Below are positions 25,211-34,083 of a stretch of 64,000 nucleotides of DNA, piece after piece; position 1 is the first letter of the stretch, and every line of letters starts with the position of its first letter. The notes under the pieces are model-generated. The model saw only the letters and a list, made by a program, of their open reading frames with translations. It was not told the origin of the DNA and made no database searches. Made by a program: the position numbers and the translations under genes. The DNA comes from Vibrio japonicus (GTDB taxonomy: Bacteria > Pseudomonadota > Gammaproteobacteria > Enterobacterales > Vibrionaceae). The stretch covers positions 1,116,001 to 1,180,000 of the forward strand of contig NZ_CP102097.1 in NCBI RefSeq assembly GCF_024582835.1. The letters run 5' to 3'.

Positions 25211-25458
25211 GTTGGTTCCTCTATTAACTAGCCAAGTCAATATAAACTTTAGTATTAACTTTCATATTTATCCATGTGATTTAATCAGGTCTAACCACAA
25301 GTTAGTGCGCGCTATTATGCGTGATGTCTCACAGTGTTCTCATGATCTAGAACAGGTTTGTATTCAATTTATTTGAAAATTGTTATGAAATTATGAATTG
25401 TAAGTAGGCGGGTAATGCATTTCAGAGCTGGATTACAAGCGCTAGTAAGTCTAAACAG
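25211..25458. other. Spacer between accessory patch and lateral flagellar cluster
   Basis: About 250 AT-rich bases without a gene. It should contain the promoter of the 68-residue protein and the 3' end of the flgA/flgM/flgN/transglycosylase transcripts. I see no strong hairpin-plus-T terminator in it. Confidence 0.4.
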
Positions 25459-26205
25459 CTAAAGCGTGATCAAAGGTGGTAACGGGGCGAGATCCACCAG
25501 CGGTAACCGATTGTCATTCACGCCATTTGCAAACAGAAACAGTGGTTGAAAAGATTTACCTTTTAACTTTTCGACGTCAATGAGTACTTTAAGCGCATAA
25601 AATCGATGCACATATTGACGTGTTTCATGAGGTAATGTGAGGCGAGAAAATTGCCTGCTGTTAGCACGTTTTATGGCCCTTGCGACTCGGCCTTCACCTG
25701 CATTGTAGGCGGCGAGAGTTAACGCCAGATCTTGATCAAATTTATTGTATAAGAAGTGTAAGTATTTCAGAGCAGCTTGTGTACTGGCGTTGCTATCGAA
25801 ACGTTGATCCTTATCTTTATCTACTTGTAATCCAAAGCGTTGTGCTGTTGCTGGTATCAGTTGCCACAAGCCTGCTGCATTTGCATGGGACACGGCATTA
25901 ACATCAAATGATGACTCCAGCATAGGCACTAATACCAGACTTGCAGGAAGTGACTGGCCATCTAGTTGATCAAATATACGGTTTATGAGTGGTTTGAACT
26001 GAGTCAGACGCTTGGTTATATGTGATTGATAAGGTTTTAGAAGGTTGAGTTCATGCACAATATCACGCTGTTGCGGGGCAGCGATTACGGGCGTTGTAGC
26101 GAATAGGCAAGCCGCCACCCAAAAACACCCGACTGCGTTAATTTGACGAACTTGCCTGCGCATCAGCTCGATAAGTGAAAATGGCTTAAAACGTTCGCTC
26201 TTCAT
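25459..26205 (-). CDS. SLT-type lytic transglycosylase of the lateral flagellar operon (248 aa)
   Basis: A soluble lytic transglycosylase (family 1, SLT domain) that cleaves peptidoglycan, probably to let the flagellar rod pass. A signal peptide (VAACLFATTPVIAA, cut near residue 43) sends it to the periplasm. LVPMLESSFDVNAVSHANAAGLWQLIPATAQRFGL has the catalytic Glu in the ES motif, and LTLAAYNAGEGRVARAI is the conserved second motif. It overlaps flgN by 20 bases. FlgJ in this cluster has no muramidase domain, so this enzyme may supply that function in trans; this is inference from gene order. Confidence 0.87.
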   Translation of the reverse strand: MKSERFKPFSLIELMRRQVRQINAVGCFWVAACLFATTPVIAAPQQRDIVHELNLLKPYQSHITKRLTQFKPLINRIFDQLDGQSLPASLVLVPMLESSFDVNAVSHANAAGLWQLIPATAQRFGLQVDKDKDQRFDSNASTQAALKYLHFLYNKFDQDLALTLAAYNAGEGRVARAIKRANSRQFSRLTLPHETRQYVHRFYALKVLIDVEKLKGKSFQPLFLFANGVNDNRLPLVDLAPLPPLITL

Positions 26206-26623
26206 AAGTGTGCTGAACAGGGTTCTTGACCTGGTTTAATAATTCGTGAAACGCGGCTGAGCTTTGCCCGTTGCTTTGATTAAGTTGTTGGCATTGCTTA
26301 ATCAGGTTTTTCAGCGTACTCCATTGCTGTCTTAATTGCGGGGTGAGATGTTTTGGTAACACGCTCATTAACTTATTGACGCTATGTTCATTGGTGCTCA
26401 GACCCAGCTGTTGCAAACATGAGTGTCTTTCTTTAGCAGAGTCGCTTAGTTGATTGAGAATTGGCATCTGTTGCTGAATATTGTCGCTTAGTGCTTGCCC
26501 ATCGAATTGCAAATAGAGTGACTTCTGGTTCTGAAGTAACGGTAACAGCTGCTGATACAGCTTAATGTCGCGGGCTATCGTACGTACAAACGTTTGAATT
26601 AGTTGAGAGCGGCTTGTCGCCAT
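26186..26623 (-). CDS. flgN: FlgN-like lateral flagellar chaperone (145 aa)
   Basis: Placed as FlgN, the export chaperone for hook-associated proteins FlgK and FlgL, from its position right after flgM and its almost fully helical, Gln/Leu-rich composition. The sequence itself is poorly conserved, as is usual for this family. ATG 26623 opens the frame 26 bases after the flgM stop. It overlaps the transglycosylase gene at its end. Expression should follow flgM. Identification rests mostly on context. Confidence 0.72.
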   Translation of the reverse strand: MATSRSQLIQTFVRTIARDIKLYQQLLPLLQNQKSLYLQFDGQALSDNIQQQMPILNQLSDSAKERHSCLQQLGLSTNEHSVNKLMSVLPKHLTPQLRQQWSTLKNLIKQCQQLNQSNGQSSAAFHELLNQVKNPVQHTYEERTF

Positions 26624-26649
26624 GGCTCACACTCCTGTTGAGATTGGGC

Positions 26650-26931
26650 TCATTCGTGCCCAGTGTGGAACTGCATGATCGCCTGAGATAATGCTTTGGT
26701 GTCGAGGCCTAACTCTCCACGCAAGAGTGCATTTCGAATAGCTTCTACTTTTTCCATGTCAACATCAGGAAGGGACGCCAGCTCTACCTGAGCGCGATCG
26801 ATTGCCGCGGTATTGGTCTGGACTGTGTTCTCACTGACTGTACTTGAAGCAGGCGTTTCTAACGGTTTTTTGCTAGTTTGCTGAAGTTTTGTTTGCAGAA
26901 CATGACCGCCCGCTACTTTATCGATTTTCAT
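26650..26931 (-). CDS. flgM: FlgM-like lateral anti-sigma-28 factor (93 aa)
   Basis: A small, mostly disordered protein with a helical C-terminal half (RAQVELASLPDVDMEKVEAIRNALLRGELGLDTKALSQAIMQFH) that matches the sigma-28-binding part of FlgM. It should hold LafS inactive until the hook-basal body is finished and FlgM is exported. I set the start at ATG 26931 (MKIDKVAGG, the usual FlgM opening) behind TTGAGG, not at the longer frame. The TTAAT-N16-CCGCCT motif lies 36 bases upstream of this ATG. Confidence 0.87.
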   Translation of the reverse strand: MKIDKVAGGHVLQTKLQQTSKKPLETPASSTVSENTVQTNTAAIDRAQVELASLPDVDMEKVEAIRNALLRGELGLDTKALSQAIMQFHTGHE

Positions 26932-26966
26932 TCTTTGGTCCTCAATCAACATCTCCTAAATTGAGT

Positions 26967-26993
26967 AGGCGGCCAGTGTTTAATGAACATTAA
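26967..26993 (-). promoter_or_regulatory. Candidate LafS (sigma-28) promoter of flgM
   Basis: On the minus strand TTAAT is followed after 16 bases by CCGCCT. With one base of shift this reads TAAT-N15-GCCGCCTA, close to the sigma-28 pattern TAAA-N15-GCCGATAA. The same element with the same spacing occurs upstream of lafA. Both are genes expected to be class III. Confidence 0.5.
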
Positions 26994-27075
26994 ATCCAAT
27001 TGCGATTTATTTTTTACTCCAATTCTCCCCGCAGTTACGAGAAGCAAAGTTCAAAAATGATAACTTGAGTCCAAA

Positions 27076-27864
27076 TCAAAACTGGGTATGGACTCGGTTT
27101 CTCCCAGTCACAACCGCTTTTATCACCTTGTCAGATGCGCTGTTTCTTACGTCAATCTGTTGATTTTTCTTACCATCCTCTAAGGCGACACCTTTGGTAG
27201 TGGCAGTAAATCCAGCCTTGCTGGCAACAATCACCACTTCGTTTCCCTTTTCAATCAGTGGTGGTGCACTCAGGTTATTGGGGTTTACGATTTGCCCTGC
27301 ACGAATACGGCGAGTTGTTTCAAGCCCGGTTGCGTCGGTTAGGTTAGTATAAAAGTCTTCTTGACGAGTCAGAGTGCGAGATTCCAGTTTCAGGTTGGCG
27401 ACTGGCACCACTTCACCGCGTCCCATCGAGACTTTCGCAACGACAACCGGAAGGGTAATTGCGGACTTGATTGTGACGCTGATCCGCCAAGCAGAATCTA
27501 CAGATGGGCAGCTAACAGAGCGTTTGAGGTTCCCCACTGGCAGAGTGTGATTATCACGTCCAGTAATCACCAATTCACTGGGACAAACGGGTAGGTGGTT
27601 GGCTGCGCCTGGAACCCATATTTTGTAATCCAATTTGTAATTTTTCCAGTGCTGTAATTGCGCTTGAGATGCGATCTCTTGTTCAAAGTCTCTACCAATA
27701 TACTGCCCTAATCTTTGCTCAGATAGTGTTTCGACCTGTGCGCTTACAGCTAAAGGCGTCGTCATTCCCAGCAATAGGAACAGCGAGGAAATGGCTTGTT
27801 TCCCCTTGTTTTGTGTGGTTTCCGATAGTCGGAAGTTTGTCTTCCTACTGTATTTGTAAATCAT
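27076..27864 (-). CDS. flgA: FlgA-like P-ring assembly chaperone, lateral system (262 aa)
   Basis: A periplasmic chaperone for FlgI P-ring assembly. A long N-terminal leader ends in a signal-like stretch (LFLLLGMTTPLAVSAQ). The C-terminal SAF-like domain is visible: ARVSMGRGEVV-type sequence at VAKVSMGRGEVVPVANL, TRRIRAGQIVNPNNLSAPPLIEKGNEVVIVASKAGFTATTKGVALEDG and the closing VRNSASDKVIKAVVTGRNRV. The gene is divergent from flgB with 78 bases between starts, the usual flgA/flgB layout. It lies 144 bases before flgM, which has its own promoter candidate. Confidence 0.9.
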   Translation of the reverse strand: MIYKYSRKTNFRLSETTQNKGKQAISSLFLLLGMTTPLAVSAQVETLSEQRLGQYIGRDFEQEIASQAQLQHWKNYKLDYKIWVPGAANHLPVCPSELVITGRDNHTLPVGNLKRSVSCPSVDSAWRISVTIKSAITLPVVVAKVSMGRGEVVPVANLKLESRTLTRQEDFYTNLTDATGLETTRRIRAGQIVNPNNLSAPPLIEKGNEVVIVASKAGFTATTKGVALEDGKKNQQIDVRNSASDKVIKAVVTGRNRVHTQF

Positions 27865-27886
27865 TGAAAAGTAGCCTGTTTTTTTA

Positions 27887-27902
27887 TGGCACGTATCTTG
27901 TC
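27887..27902 (+). promoter_or_regulatory. Candidate sigma-54 promoter of the flgB operon
   Basis: TGGCACGTATCTTGTC matches the -24/-12 pattern TGGCAC-N5-TTGCW except for T in place of C at the last conserved position. The GG and the downstream pair are spaced as required. It ends 40 bases before the flgB ATG, in the flgA-flgB gap. LafK, encoded in this cluster, is the sigma-54 activator expected to act here. Confidence 0.65.
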
Positions 27903-27942
27903 TCTAATTACCTGTATTCGAGCTGACTTAAAGGAAAGAGAC

Positions 27943-28305
27943 ATGGCGATCACATTTGAAAATGCGTTAGGTGTGCATCCAGAGGCACTGAATTTTCGTG
28001 TGCAGCGTACCAAAGTCCTTGCCAGTAACCTAGCAAATGTTGATACACCAGGATACCTAGCCAGAGACCTGAGTTTTACTACTGTCATGGGTCAGATATC
28101 ACCGGCCAGTGTCGACAAACCCGTGCAGAAGTTGAAGGTGGAGAGCCAATATTCGATTCCCTATCAGAACAGCAACGATGGCAATACGGTTGAGCTAGGC
28201 GTTGAACAAGCCAAATTCACCCAAAACAACATGGACTTTCAAACCAGCCTGACATTTCTCAACATGAAATTTAACGGCTTAGCGAAAGCGATTGAGGGAC
28301 GTTAA
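27943..28305 (+). CDS. flgB: FlgB, lateral proximal rod protein (120 aa)
   Basis: A rod protein of the periplasmic drive shaft. The N-terminus MAITFENALGVHPEALNFRVQRTKVLASNLANVDTPGYLARDLSF contains the flagellar rod/hook motif ASNLANVDTPGY, and the C-terminus has the coiled-coil heptads of axial proteins. The reading frame extends 19 codons upstream, but ATG 27943, preceded by AAGGAAAGAG, gives the normal FlgB length. It is the first gene of the long plus-strand rod-hook operon. Confidence 0.94.
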   Translation: MAITFENALGVHPEALNFRVQRTKVLASNLANVDTPGYLARDLSFTTVMGQISPASVDKPVQKLKVESQYSIPYQNSNDGNTVELGVEQAKFTQNNMDFQTSLTFLNMKFNGLAKAIEGR

Positions 28306-28307
28306 CA

Positions 28308-28742
28308 ATGTCATTTACCGATATTTATTCTATCGCTGGTTCAGCCATGACGGCTCAAACCGTCCGTCTGAACACTGTAGCCAGTAACTTGGCGAACGCC
28401 GATGCGGTGTCTGCAAACCCAGATGATGCTTACAAAGCTTTAAAACCAGTGTTTGCAACGGTATACAGCAAAACTCAAATGACCAGCAGCAACAGCATCT
28501 ATCCGAATGCGGAAGTTCGCATTGTCGATGTGGTGGAAAATGCGGGTCAAGCTGAAAAGCGTTTTGAACCCAGTAATCCGTTGGCTAACGACGAAGGATA
28601 TGTGTACTACCCGGATATCGATGTGGTGGCCGAAATGGCGGACATGATGTCGGCAACGCGTAGTTTCGAAACCAATGTAGAAGTACTTGCTAACGTAAAA
28701 AGCATGCAGCAAGGGTTACTAAAACTGGGGCAGGGTAGCTGA
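28308..28742 (+). CDS. flgC: FlgC, lateral proximal rod protein (144 aa)
   Basis: A second rod protein, with the motif GSAMTAQTVRLNTVASNLANADAV at the N-terminus. The FlgC-typical C-terminus is YPDIDVVAEMADMMSATRSFETNVEVLANVKSMQQGLLKLG. It starts 2 bases after flgB, and its stop TGA shares one base with the flgD ATG, so translation is coupled. Length is normal for the family. Confidence 0.94.
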   Translation: MSFTDIYSIAGSAMTAQTVRLNTVASNLANADAVSANPDDAYKALKPVFATVYSKTQMTSSNSIYPNAEVRIVDVVENAGQAEKRFEPSNPLANDEGYVYYPDIDVVAEMADMMSATRSFETNVEVLANVKSMQQGLLKLGQGS

Positions 28743-29425
28743 TGAGTCTCGCACAATACACAGCACTTTCAGGTGACGCGCCAGTTTCGGCAAATCAAGC
28801 TGATACCGGAGGAATTTCCGCCAATCCACAGGACATGAATAGTGCGACAGCACTAGAAAACGAATTCATTAACTTGATGGTGGCGCAAATCCAAAATCAG
28901 GATCCGCTCAATCCACTGGACGGAACTGAATATGTTGGTCAGCTGGCGCAGTTTTCTCAAGTGCAAAGCATGGAAAACATGTCCAGCCTAATGCAAAACA
29001 GCATGGTATTGATGGACAACATGCAGGTTCTGTCAACGGCCGGGCTAGTTGGTCAAACGGTCTACGTTTCGAGTAACGAGTTTGAACTAGGCGAAGGGGT
29101 ACAAAACGGTAAGGTTGAACTTGAGCATGCTTCGAATCAAGTCACGCTGGTGGTTAATGACGAATACGGTCAATCGACCAAAGTGCCGCTAGGTGCGCAT
29201 CGGGCAGGGGATGTGGATTTTTCCATCAACCCAGAAGAATTAGGGCTTAAACCCGGTAAATATACGGTATCGGTCGAAGTTCAGGATGGCCAAGCCAGCC
29301 CAAATATTTTGCTCTCAGGGCAAGTAGAACAAGTAAGAATTCCTAATACAGGCGGTGCGGCACTCGTTAACGTTGAGGGTGTCGGCAGTGTGCCTTTCTA
29401 TCAAATAACGCAGTTTGGTGCATAG
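28742..29425 (+). CDS. flgD: FlgD, lateral hook cap (227 aa)
   Basis: The scaffold that caps the growing hook and is lost before filament assembly. The N-terminal conserved part reads ENEFINLMVAQIQNQDPLNPLDGTEYVGQLAQFSQVQSMENM, followed by the beta-rich FlgD Ig/tudor-like region (GLVGQTVYVSSNEFELGEG and later VEVQDGQASPNIL). ATG 28742 overlaps the flgC stop. Length fits single-copy lateral FlgD proteins. Confidence 0.93.
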   Translation: MSLAQYTALSGDAPVSANQADTGGISANPQDMNSATALENEFINLMVAQIQNQDPLNPLDGTEYVGQLAQFSQVQSMENMSSLMQNSMVLMDNMQVLSTAGLVGQTVYVSSNEFELGEGVQNGKVELEHASNQVTLVVNDEYGQSTKVPLGAHRAGDVDFSINPEELGLKPGKYTVSVEVQDGQASPNILLSGQVEQVRIPNTGGAALVNVEGVGSVPFYQITQFGA

Positions 29426-29449
29426 CCAAATACGGACAAAAGGTGAATT

Positions 29450-30697
29450 ATGAGTTTTAACATTGCACTAAGTGGTTTAGATGCGACCAATACCGAGCTG
29501 AACACAATCAGCCACAATATTGCAAACGCATCGACCTACGGTTTCAAAGAAGCGCGTACTGAATTTGCGGCAGTTTATAACGGCATGCAGCCAGGCGGGG
29601 TTGAAGTGGCGTCGATTTCGCAGAACTTTGACAAGAATGGTTCGGTGAGCGGTACTGGCCGTGCGATGGACCTCGCCATTAACGGCAGTGGTTTTTTCGT
29701 CACTAAAGATAACATGGGTCAGATGTTGTATACCCGTTCAGGTGTCTTTGGTACGGACAAAAACAATGTCGTGGTCTCTAACTCTGGGGCAAAATTACAA
29801 GGCTACAGTGTCGACGGTAATAACAACCTAATGACAGGTGCGGTAGGGGATATAAAAGTCTCGACTTCGTCTTTGGCGGCAAAAGCGACGACGACCTTAG
29901 ACTTTGTTGCGAACTTTGACGCGAGTACGAGTGCGATTAACTTGGTGCCGGCAGGTGACCCTCAACTCGATCCGATGGACCCTAGCTACGATGCAACAGC
30001 AGTCGCATTTGATCCAAACGACCCTAAGTCGTTTAACTCTTCTTACACCACAAAGGTCTACGACTCACTAGGTAATTCTCATACGGCGACGCAGTACTTT
30101 ACTAAGACGGCTGACAATACTTGGCAAGTTAACGTGCAGGTCGATGGTGGTTCAACGCCAGTTACTAGTATTCCAGTTACTTTCAATAGTGACGGTACGT
30201 TAGGATCACCAACGGGAACTTACAATGTGTCGTTTCCAGCGGCAGGTGCGAATCCGATGAGCATTGATATTAGCCTAGACGGCAGCACACAGTTTGGTGC
30301 AGCGTTTGGGGTTAGTACTAATAATCCAAATGGTTACACGTCAGGTGAGCTAGCGGGTGTACGCGTTGAAAACAACGGCATGGTATACGCGACCTACACT
30401 AATGGTCAGTCACAGTTACAGGGCCAAGTCGTCTTGGCAGATTTTGCGAACCCACAAGGTTTGTCGAACGTTACTGGTACCGCTTGGACACAGAGCTTTA
30501 GCTCCGGCGCACCAATCATGGGCGTTCCGGGTACAGGTACCTTGGGTGACCTTACACCTGGCGCACTTGAAGGCTCAAACGTTGATCTCACCAACGAGCT
30601 GGTCGCGCTGATGACCGCTCAACGTAATTACCAGGCTAATGCCAAAACAATCTCAACCAATGACAAGTTGACTCAAGCGCTGTTTAACGCGGTTTAA
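29450..30697 (+). CDS. flgE: FlgE, lateral hook protein (415 aa)
   Basis: The hook subunit. The N-terminus FNIALSGLDATNTELNTISHNIANASTYGFKEARTEF is the axial-protein motif. The middle has beta-rich hook domains (NSSYTTKVYDSLGNSHTATQYFTKTADNTWQVNV), and the C-terminus has EGSNVDLTNELVALMTAQRNYQANAKTISTNDKLTQALFNAV. An AAAGGTG box precedes ATG 29450. It follows flgD by 24 bases and precedes flgF by 11. Confidence 0.95.
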   Translation: MSFNIALSGLDATNTELNTISHNIANASTYGFKEARTEFAAVYNGMQPGGVEVASISQNFDKNGSVSGTGRAMDLAINGSGFFVTKDNMGQMLYTRSGVFGTDKNNVVVSNSGAKLQGYSVDGNNNLMTGAVGDIKVSTSSLAAKATTTLDFVANFDASTSAINLVPAGDPQLDPMDPSYDATAVAFDPNDPKSFNSSYTTKVYDSLGNSHTATQYFTKTADNTWQVNVQVDGGSTPVTSIPVTFNSDGTLGSPTGTYNVSFPAAGANPMSIDISLDGSTQFGAAFGVSTNNPNGYTSGELAGVRVENNGMVYATYTNGQSQLQGQVVLADFANPQGLSNVTGTAWTQSFSSGAPIMGVPGTGTLGDLTPGALEGSNVDLTNELVALMTAQRNYQANAKTISTNDKLTQALFNAV

Positions 30698-30708
30698 CGG
30701 AGTAGGTC

Positions 30709-31440
30709 ATGGATAGCTTGTTATTTACTGCCACTTCCGGTGCTAGCCGAGTTATGAAAGCGCAACATGTTCGCTCAAATAACTTGTCTAATGCCGACAC
30801 TGCGGGTTTTCGCGCAGATATGGAACGAGTGCAGAGTGTTCAACTACAAGGTGCTGGTTTTGATGGCCGCACCATGGTTGTAACCAACTCTGCCTCTACC
30901 CGCTTTGATTCCGGCGACATCATCAAAACCGGTCGTCCACTGGACGTCGCGATCACCGGAGATGGTTACCTAGCGGTTGAAACTCCACTGGGCGGAGAAG
31001 CCTATACCCGCGCGGGTAACATTAAGGTGGACACTTTTGGAGCCATGAGTATCAACGGCTTCCCGGTCCTTAGCCAGAATGGCCCAATGCTAGTGCCGGA
31101 TTATCAAAAAATCGAAATCAGTGAACGTGGTCGCGTGTCGGTTGTACCACCGGGTGGTGGTGCAGAAATCGAAGTGGGGACTCTGAAATTGGTTAATCCA
31201 CCTGCTGCGCAGCTGCAAAAAGAGAGCGACAGTTTGTTGCACAGCGTAGATGGCGTTCCTTTTCCTATTGATGAAACGGTACAGCTGGCACCAGAACATA
31301 TTGAAGGCAGCAACGTGTCGGCGATTGATGAGCTACTAAACGTGATGTCACTGACGCGGAATTTTGAAATGCAAGTACGCATGATGAAAACCGCAGAAAC
31401 GCTGGCTCAGGCAGGCAATAAATTGATGGCAGCGAGATAA
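30709..31440 (+). CDS. flgF: FlgF, lateral proximal rod protein (243 aa)
   Basis: A rod subunit with the N-terminal motif MDSLLFTATSGASRVMKAQHVRSNNLSNADTAGFRADME. The conserved centre is DIIKTGRPLDVAITGDGYLAVETPLGGEAYTRAGN, and the C-terminus EGSNVSAIDELLNVMSLTRNFEMQVRMMKTAE has the usual axial ending. The family order (flgF before flgG) and length are normal. Confidence 0.94.
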   Translation: MDSLLFTATSGASRVMKAQHVRSNNLSNADTAGFRADMERVQSVQLQGAGFDGRTMVVTNSASTRFDSGDIIKTGRPLDVAITGDGYLAVETPLGGEAYTRAGNIKVDTFGAMSINGFPVLSQNGPMLVPDYQKIEISERGRVSVVPPGGGAEIEVGTLKLVNPPAAQLQKESDSLLHSVDGVPFPIDETVQLAPEHIEGSNVSAIDELLNVMSLTRNFEMQVRMMKTAETLAQAGNKLMAAR

Positions 31441-31465
31441 CTCTCGTTCCAAAGGAGAATAAACA

Positions 31466-32251
31466 ATGCACTCAGCTTTATGGGTAAGTAAAACCGGGAT
31501 GGCGGCGCAGGACACTAAGATGACTGCCATTTCTAACAACTTAGCCAACGTAAACACCGTTGGATTTAAACGTGATCGCGTCGTATTTGAAGACTTGTTC
31601 TACAGCATTCAGCGCCAGCCAGGCGCTCAAGTCGACCAAGTGAACGAACTGCCTAGCGGTGTACAGCTAGGTAGCGGCGTACGCGTTGTTGGCACGCAAA
31701 AAGTCTTTACTCAGGGCAACACTCAAAACACCGCGCAAGAGATGGATCTGGCGGTCATGGGGCAGGGTTTTTTCCAAATTGAAAACTCTGACGGCCAAAT
31801 CATGTACACCAGAAACGGCCAGTTTCATGTTAACTCGGAAGGCTTGATGGTGAATAGCCAAGGCCTACCACTTGAGCCACAAATCCAGATTCCGGCTAAC
31901 GCGAACTCTTTTTCTGTTGGGGTCGATGGTACGGTCAGTATTACGACGGCCGATGATCCAGCGCCTACACAGCTTGGCCAAATTACCTTAGCCAAATTTA
32001 TCAACCCTGCGGGTTTAGAAGCTGTGGGTGGAAACCTATTTCGTCAAACGGAGGCCAGCGGTGAGGCAGAAGAGCTGATTGCCGGTGAAGAGGGTGCTGG
32101 CAGCATAAAACAGGGCTCACTGGAAGGCTCAAACGTACAGGTTGTGGAAGAAATGGTCGACATGATCACGACGCAACGTGCGTATGAAATGAATGCCAAA
32201 GTGGTCTCAGCGGCGGACGACATGCTCAAGTTTGTGGCGCAATCCGTATAG
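31466..32251 (+). CDS. flgG: FlgG, lateral distal rod protein (261 aa)
   Basis: The distal rod subunit. MHSALWVSKTGMAAQDTKMTAISNNLANVNTVGFKRDRVVFEDLFY is the FlgG N-terminal signature; the centre has EMDLAVMGQGFFQIENSDGQIMYTRNGQF. The C-terminus reads LEGSNVQVVEEMVDMITTQRAYEMNAKVVSAADDMLKFVAQSV. AAAGGAG precedes ATG 31466. Length matches polar FlgG. Confidence 0.95.
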   Translation: MHSALWVSKTGMAAQDTKMTAISNNLANVNTVGFKRDRVVFEDLFYSIQRQPGAQVDQVNELPSGVQLGSGVRVVGTQKVFTQGNTQNTAQEMDLAVMGQGFFQIENSDGQIMYTRNGQFHVNSEGLMVNSQGLPLEPQIQIPANANSFSVGVDGTVSITTADDPAPTQLGQITLAKFINPAGLEAVGGNLFRQTEASGEAEELIAGEEGAGSIKQGSLEGSNVQVVEEMVDMITTQRAYEMNAKVVSAADDMLKFVAQSV

Positions 32252-32280
32252 CGGAAGTGGTGGTGATGAAGGAAAAAGCA

Positions 32281-32952
32281 ATGAAATGGCTTTCTAACAG
32301 TTGGGCAGTAGCGGTTGTGTTGCTGGTGGGATGTGCTGGTCGTCAGGAGTTCATACCTCCTGAGCCTGATACAGAGAAATTTGCGCCGCCACCATTGGAT
32401 TATGCTTTGCCTGAAGCAAGGTCCGGCAGCCTTTATCGTCACCAATATACGATGACATTATTCCAAGATCGCCGCGCTTATCGCGTTGGCGATATCCTGA
32501 CAGTAGAACTGTCTGAAGAAACGGAATCCAGCAAAAAAGCGGGTACGAAGTTTGGAAAGAGCTCGAGTATCAACTTCGCAGCACCGAGCATTGGTAATAA
32601 AACCTTCGATGATCTGTCTGCTGGTGTTGATGGTAGCCGCAGTTTTGATGGCAACGCATCCAGCTCTCAAGGCAACAAACTGCAAGGTTCCATCACCGTT
32701 ACGGTACATGAAGTTATGCCAAACGGCGTGTTGCGTATCAGCGGTGAAAAGTGGCTGCGTCTCAACCAAGGTGACGAGTTCATTCGCCTGACCGGTATTA
32801 TACGGGTTGATGATATCAGCCGTAGTAACCGAGTTTCTTCGCAACGTATTGGTGATGCACGCATCACTTACGCTGGGCGCGGTGCTTTGGCTGACAGCAA
32901 TGCTGCTGGTTGGCTAACGCAATTCTTTAACAGCCCGTGGGTACCATTTTAA
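32281..32952 (+). CDS. flgH: FlgH, lateral L-ring lipoprotein (223 aa)
   Basis: The outer-membrane L-ring subunit. I set the start at ATG 32281 ([20 protein letters not shown]), behind AAGGAA; upstream GTG/ATG codons in frame would lengthen the leader without a good ribosome site. The lipobox LLVGC places the lipid Cys at residue 19. [22 protein letters not shown] is the conserved FlgH core, and the C-terminus [38 protein letters not shown] is typical. Its TAA overlaps the flgI ATG. Confidence 0.93.
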   Translation: MKWLSNSWAVAVVLLVGCAGRQEFIPPEPDTEKFAPPPLDYALPEARSGSLYRHQYTMTLFQDRRAYRVGDILTVELSEETESSKKAGTKFGKSSSINFAAPSIGNKTFDDLSAGVDGSRSFDGNASSSQGNKLQGSITVTVHEVMPNGVLRISGEKWLRLNQGDEFIRLTGIIRVDDISRSNRVSSQRIGDARITYAGRGALADSNAAGWLTQFFNSPWVPF

Positions 32953-34073
32953 TGAAGTTACATAACGTATTTTTGACCACTCTCCTGATGGTATTAGCAC
33001 TCGGTATTAGTGCACCGTCAGAGGCGGAAGTGAGAATTCCGATCATGGATTTAGTGGATGTTCAGGGCATTCGAGAAAACCAGTTGGTCGGTTATGGTTT
33101 GGTCGTTGGTCTGGACGGTCAGGGCGATCGCAACCAAGTGAAATTCACGTCCCAATCTATTACCAATATGCTGCGTCAGTTTGGCGTGCAGATTGATGAC
33201 GGCATGAACCCCAAGTTAAGAAACGTGGCTTCGGTCAGTGTGATCGCGACGGTTGATCCCATGGCAGGGCTTGGTCAAACGCTAAATGTCGTGGTTTCTT
33301 CGATTGGTGACGCGAAAAGTTTACGTGGCGGTACCTTATTGCTTACCCCTCTACGTGGTATTGACGGTGAAGTCTATGCGGTGGCGCAAGGTAATGTTGT
33401 CGTAGGAGGGTTATCTGCGGAAGGTAAAAGCGGTTCTAAAGTCGCAGTTAATACGCCTACCGCTGGCCGCATACCTAATGGCGCAACATTGGAGCGCGAA
33501 ATTCATACAGACTTCAATGAACGTAATGAAATCACGCTCAACTTACGCAAGCCGAGTTTCACGACGGCGAAAAATATTGCCCGTGAAATCAACAACGCCT
33601 TTGGCCCTAAGGTCGCGGTGGCTGTTAACAAAGCAAGAGTGAATATGCGTGCTCCAATGGATACTCAGCAACGGGTCGTAATGATGTCGATGTTGGAAGA
33701 AATGAGTGTCACCGAAGGTAGAAAACCAGCGCGAATCGTATTTAACTCCCGTACTGGCACGGTGGTGATCGGCAAGAATGTTAAGGTCAGCGAGGCCGCG
33801 GTTAGTCACGGTAATCTGACGGTGAGCATTTCAGAATCGCAACAAGTCAGCCAGCCGAATGCATTTGCGAAAGGCGAGACCACAGTCACCGATCAAACCC
33901 GCATTGATGTTGAAGAAGAGCAAGCTAAGATGGTGATTTGGCCTCCGGGTACAGAGCTCAATACGATCGTCAATGCCGTGAACAGCTTAGGGGCAACGCC
34001 TACAGATTTAATCTCAATTTTGCAGGCTCTGAATGAAGCTGGTGCGCTTAATGCGGAATTGGTAGTGATTTAA
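32952..34073 (+). CDS. flgI: FlgI, lateral P-ring protein (373 aa)
   Basis: The periplasmic P-ring subunit, assembled with FlgA help. The signal peptide ends near SAPSEAEV (about residue 25). The mature protein opens [32 protein letters not shown], the FlgI hallmark, and ends [47 protein letters not shown]. Start is ATG 32952 in a TAATG overlap with flgH; the frame opens five codons earlier but that would overlap flgH further. Confidence 0.95.
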   Translation: MKLHNVFLTTLLMVLALGISAPSEAEVRIPIMDLVDVQGIRENQLVGYGLVVGLDGQGDRNQVKFTSQSITNMLRQFGVQIDDGMNPKLRNVASVSVIATVDPMAGLGQTLNVVVSSIGDAKSLRGGTLLLTPLRGIDGEVYAVAQGNVVVGGLSAEGKSGSKVAVNTPTAGRIPNGATLEREIHTDFNERNEITLNLRKPSFTTAKNIAREINNAFGPKVAVAVNKARVNMRAPMDTQQRVVMMSMLEEMSVTEGRKPARIVFNSRTGTVVIGKNVKVSEAAVSHGNLTVSISESQQVSQPNAFAKGETTVTDQTRIDVEEEQAKMVIWPPGTELNTIVNAVNSLGATPTDLISILQALNEAGALNAELVVI

Positions 34074-34083
34074 GGAGACAAGC

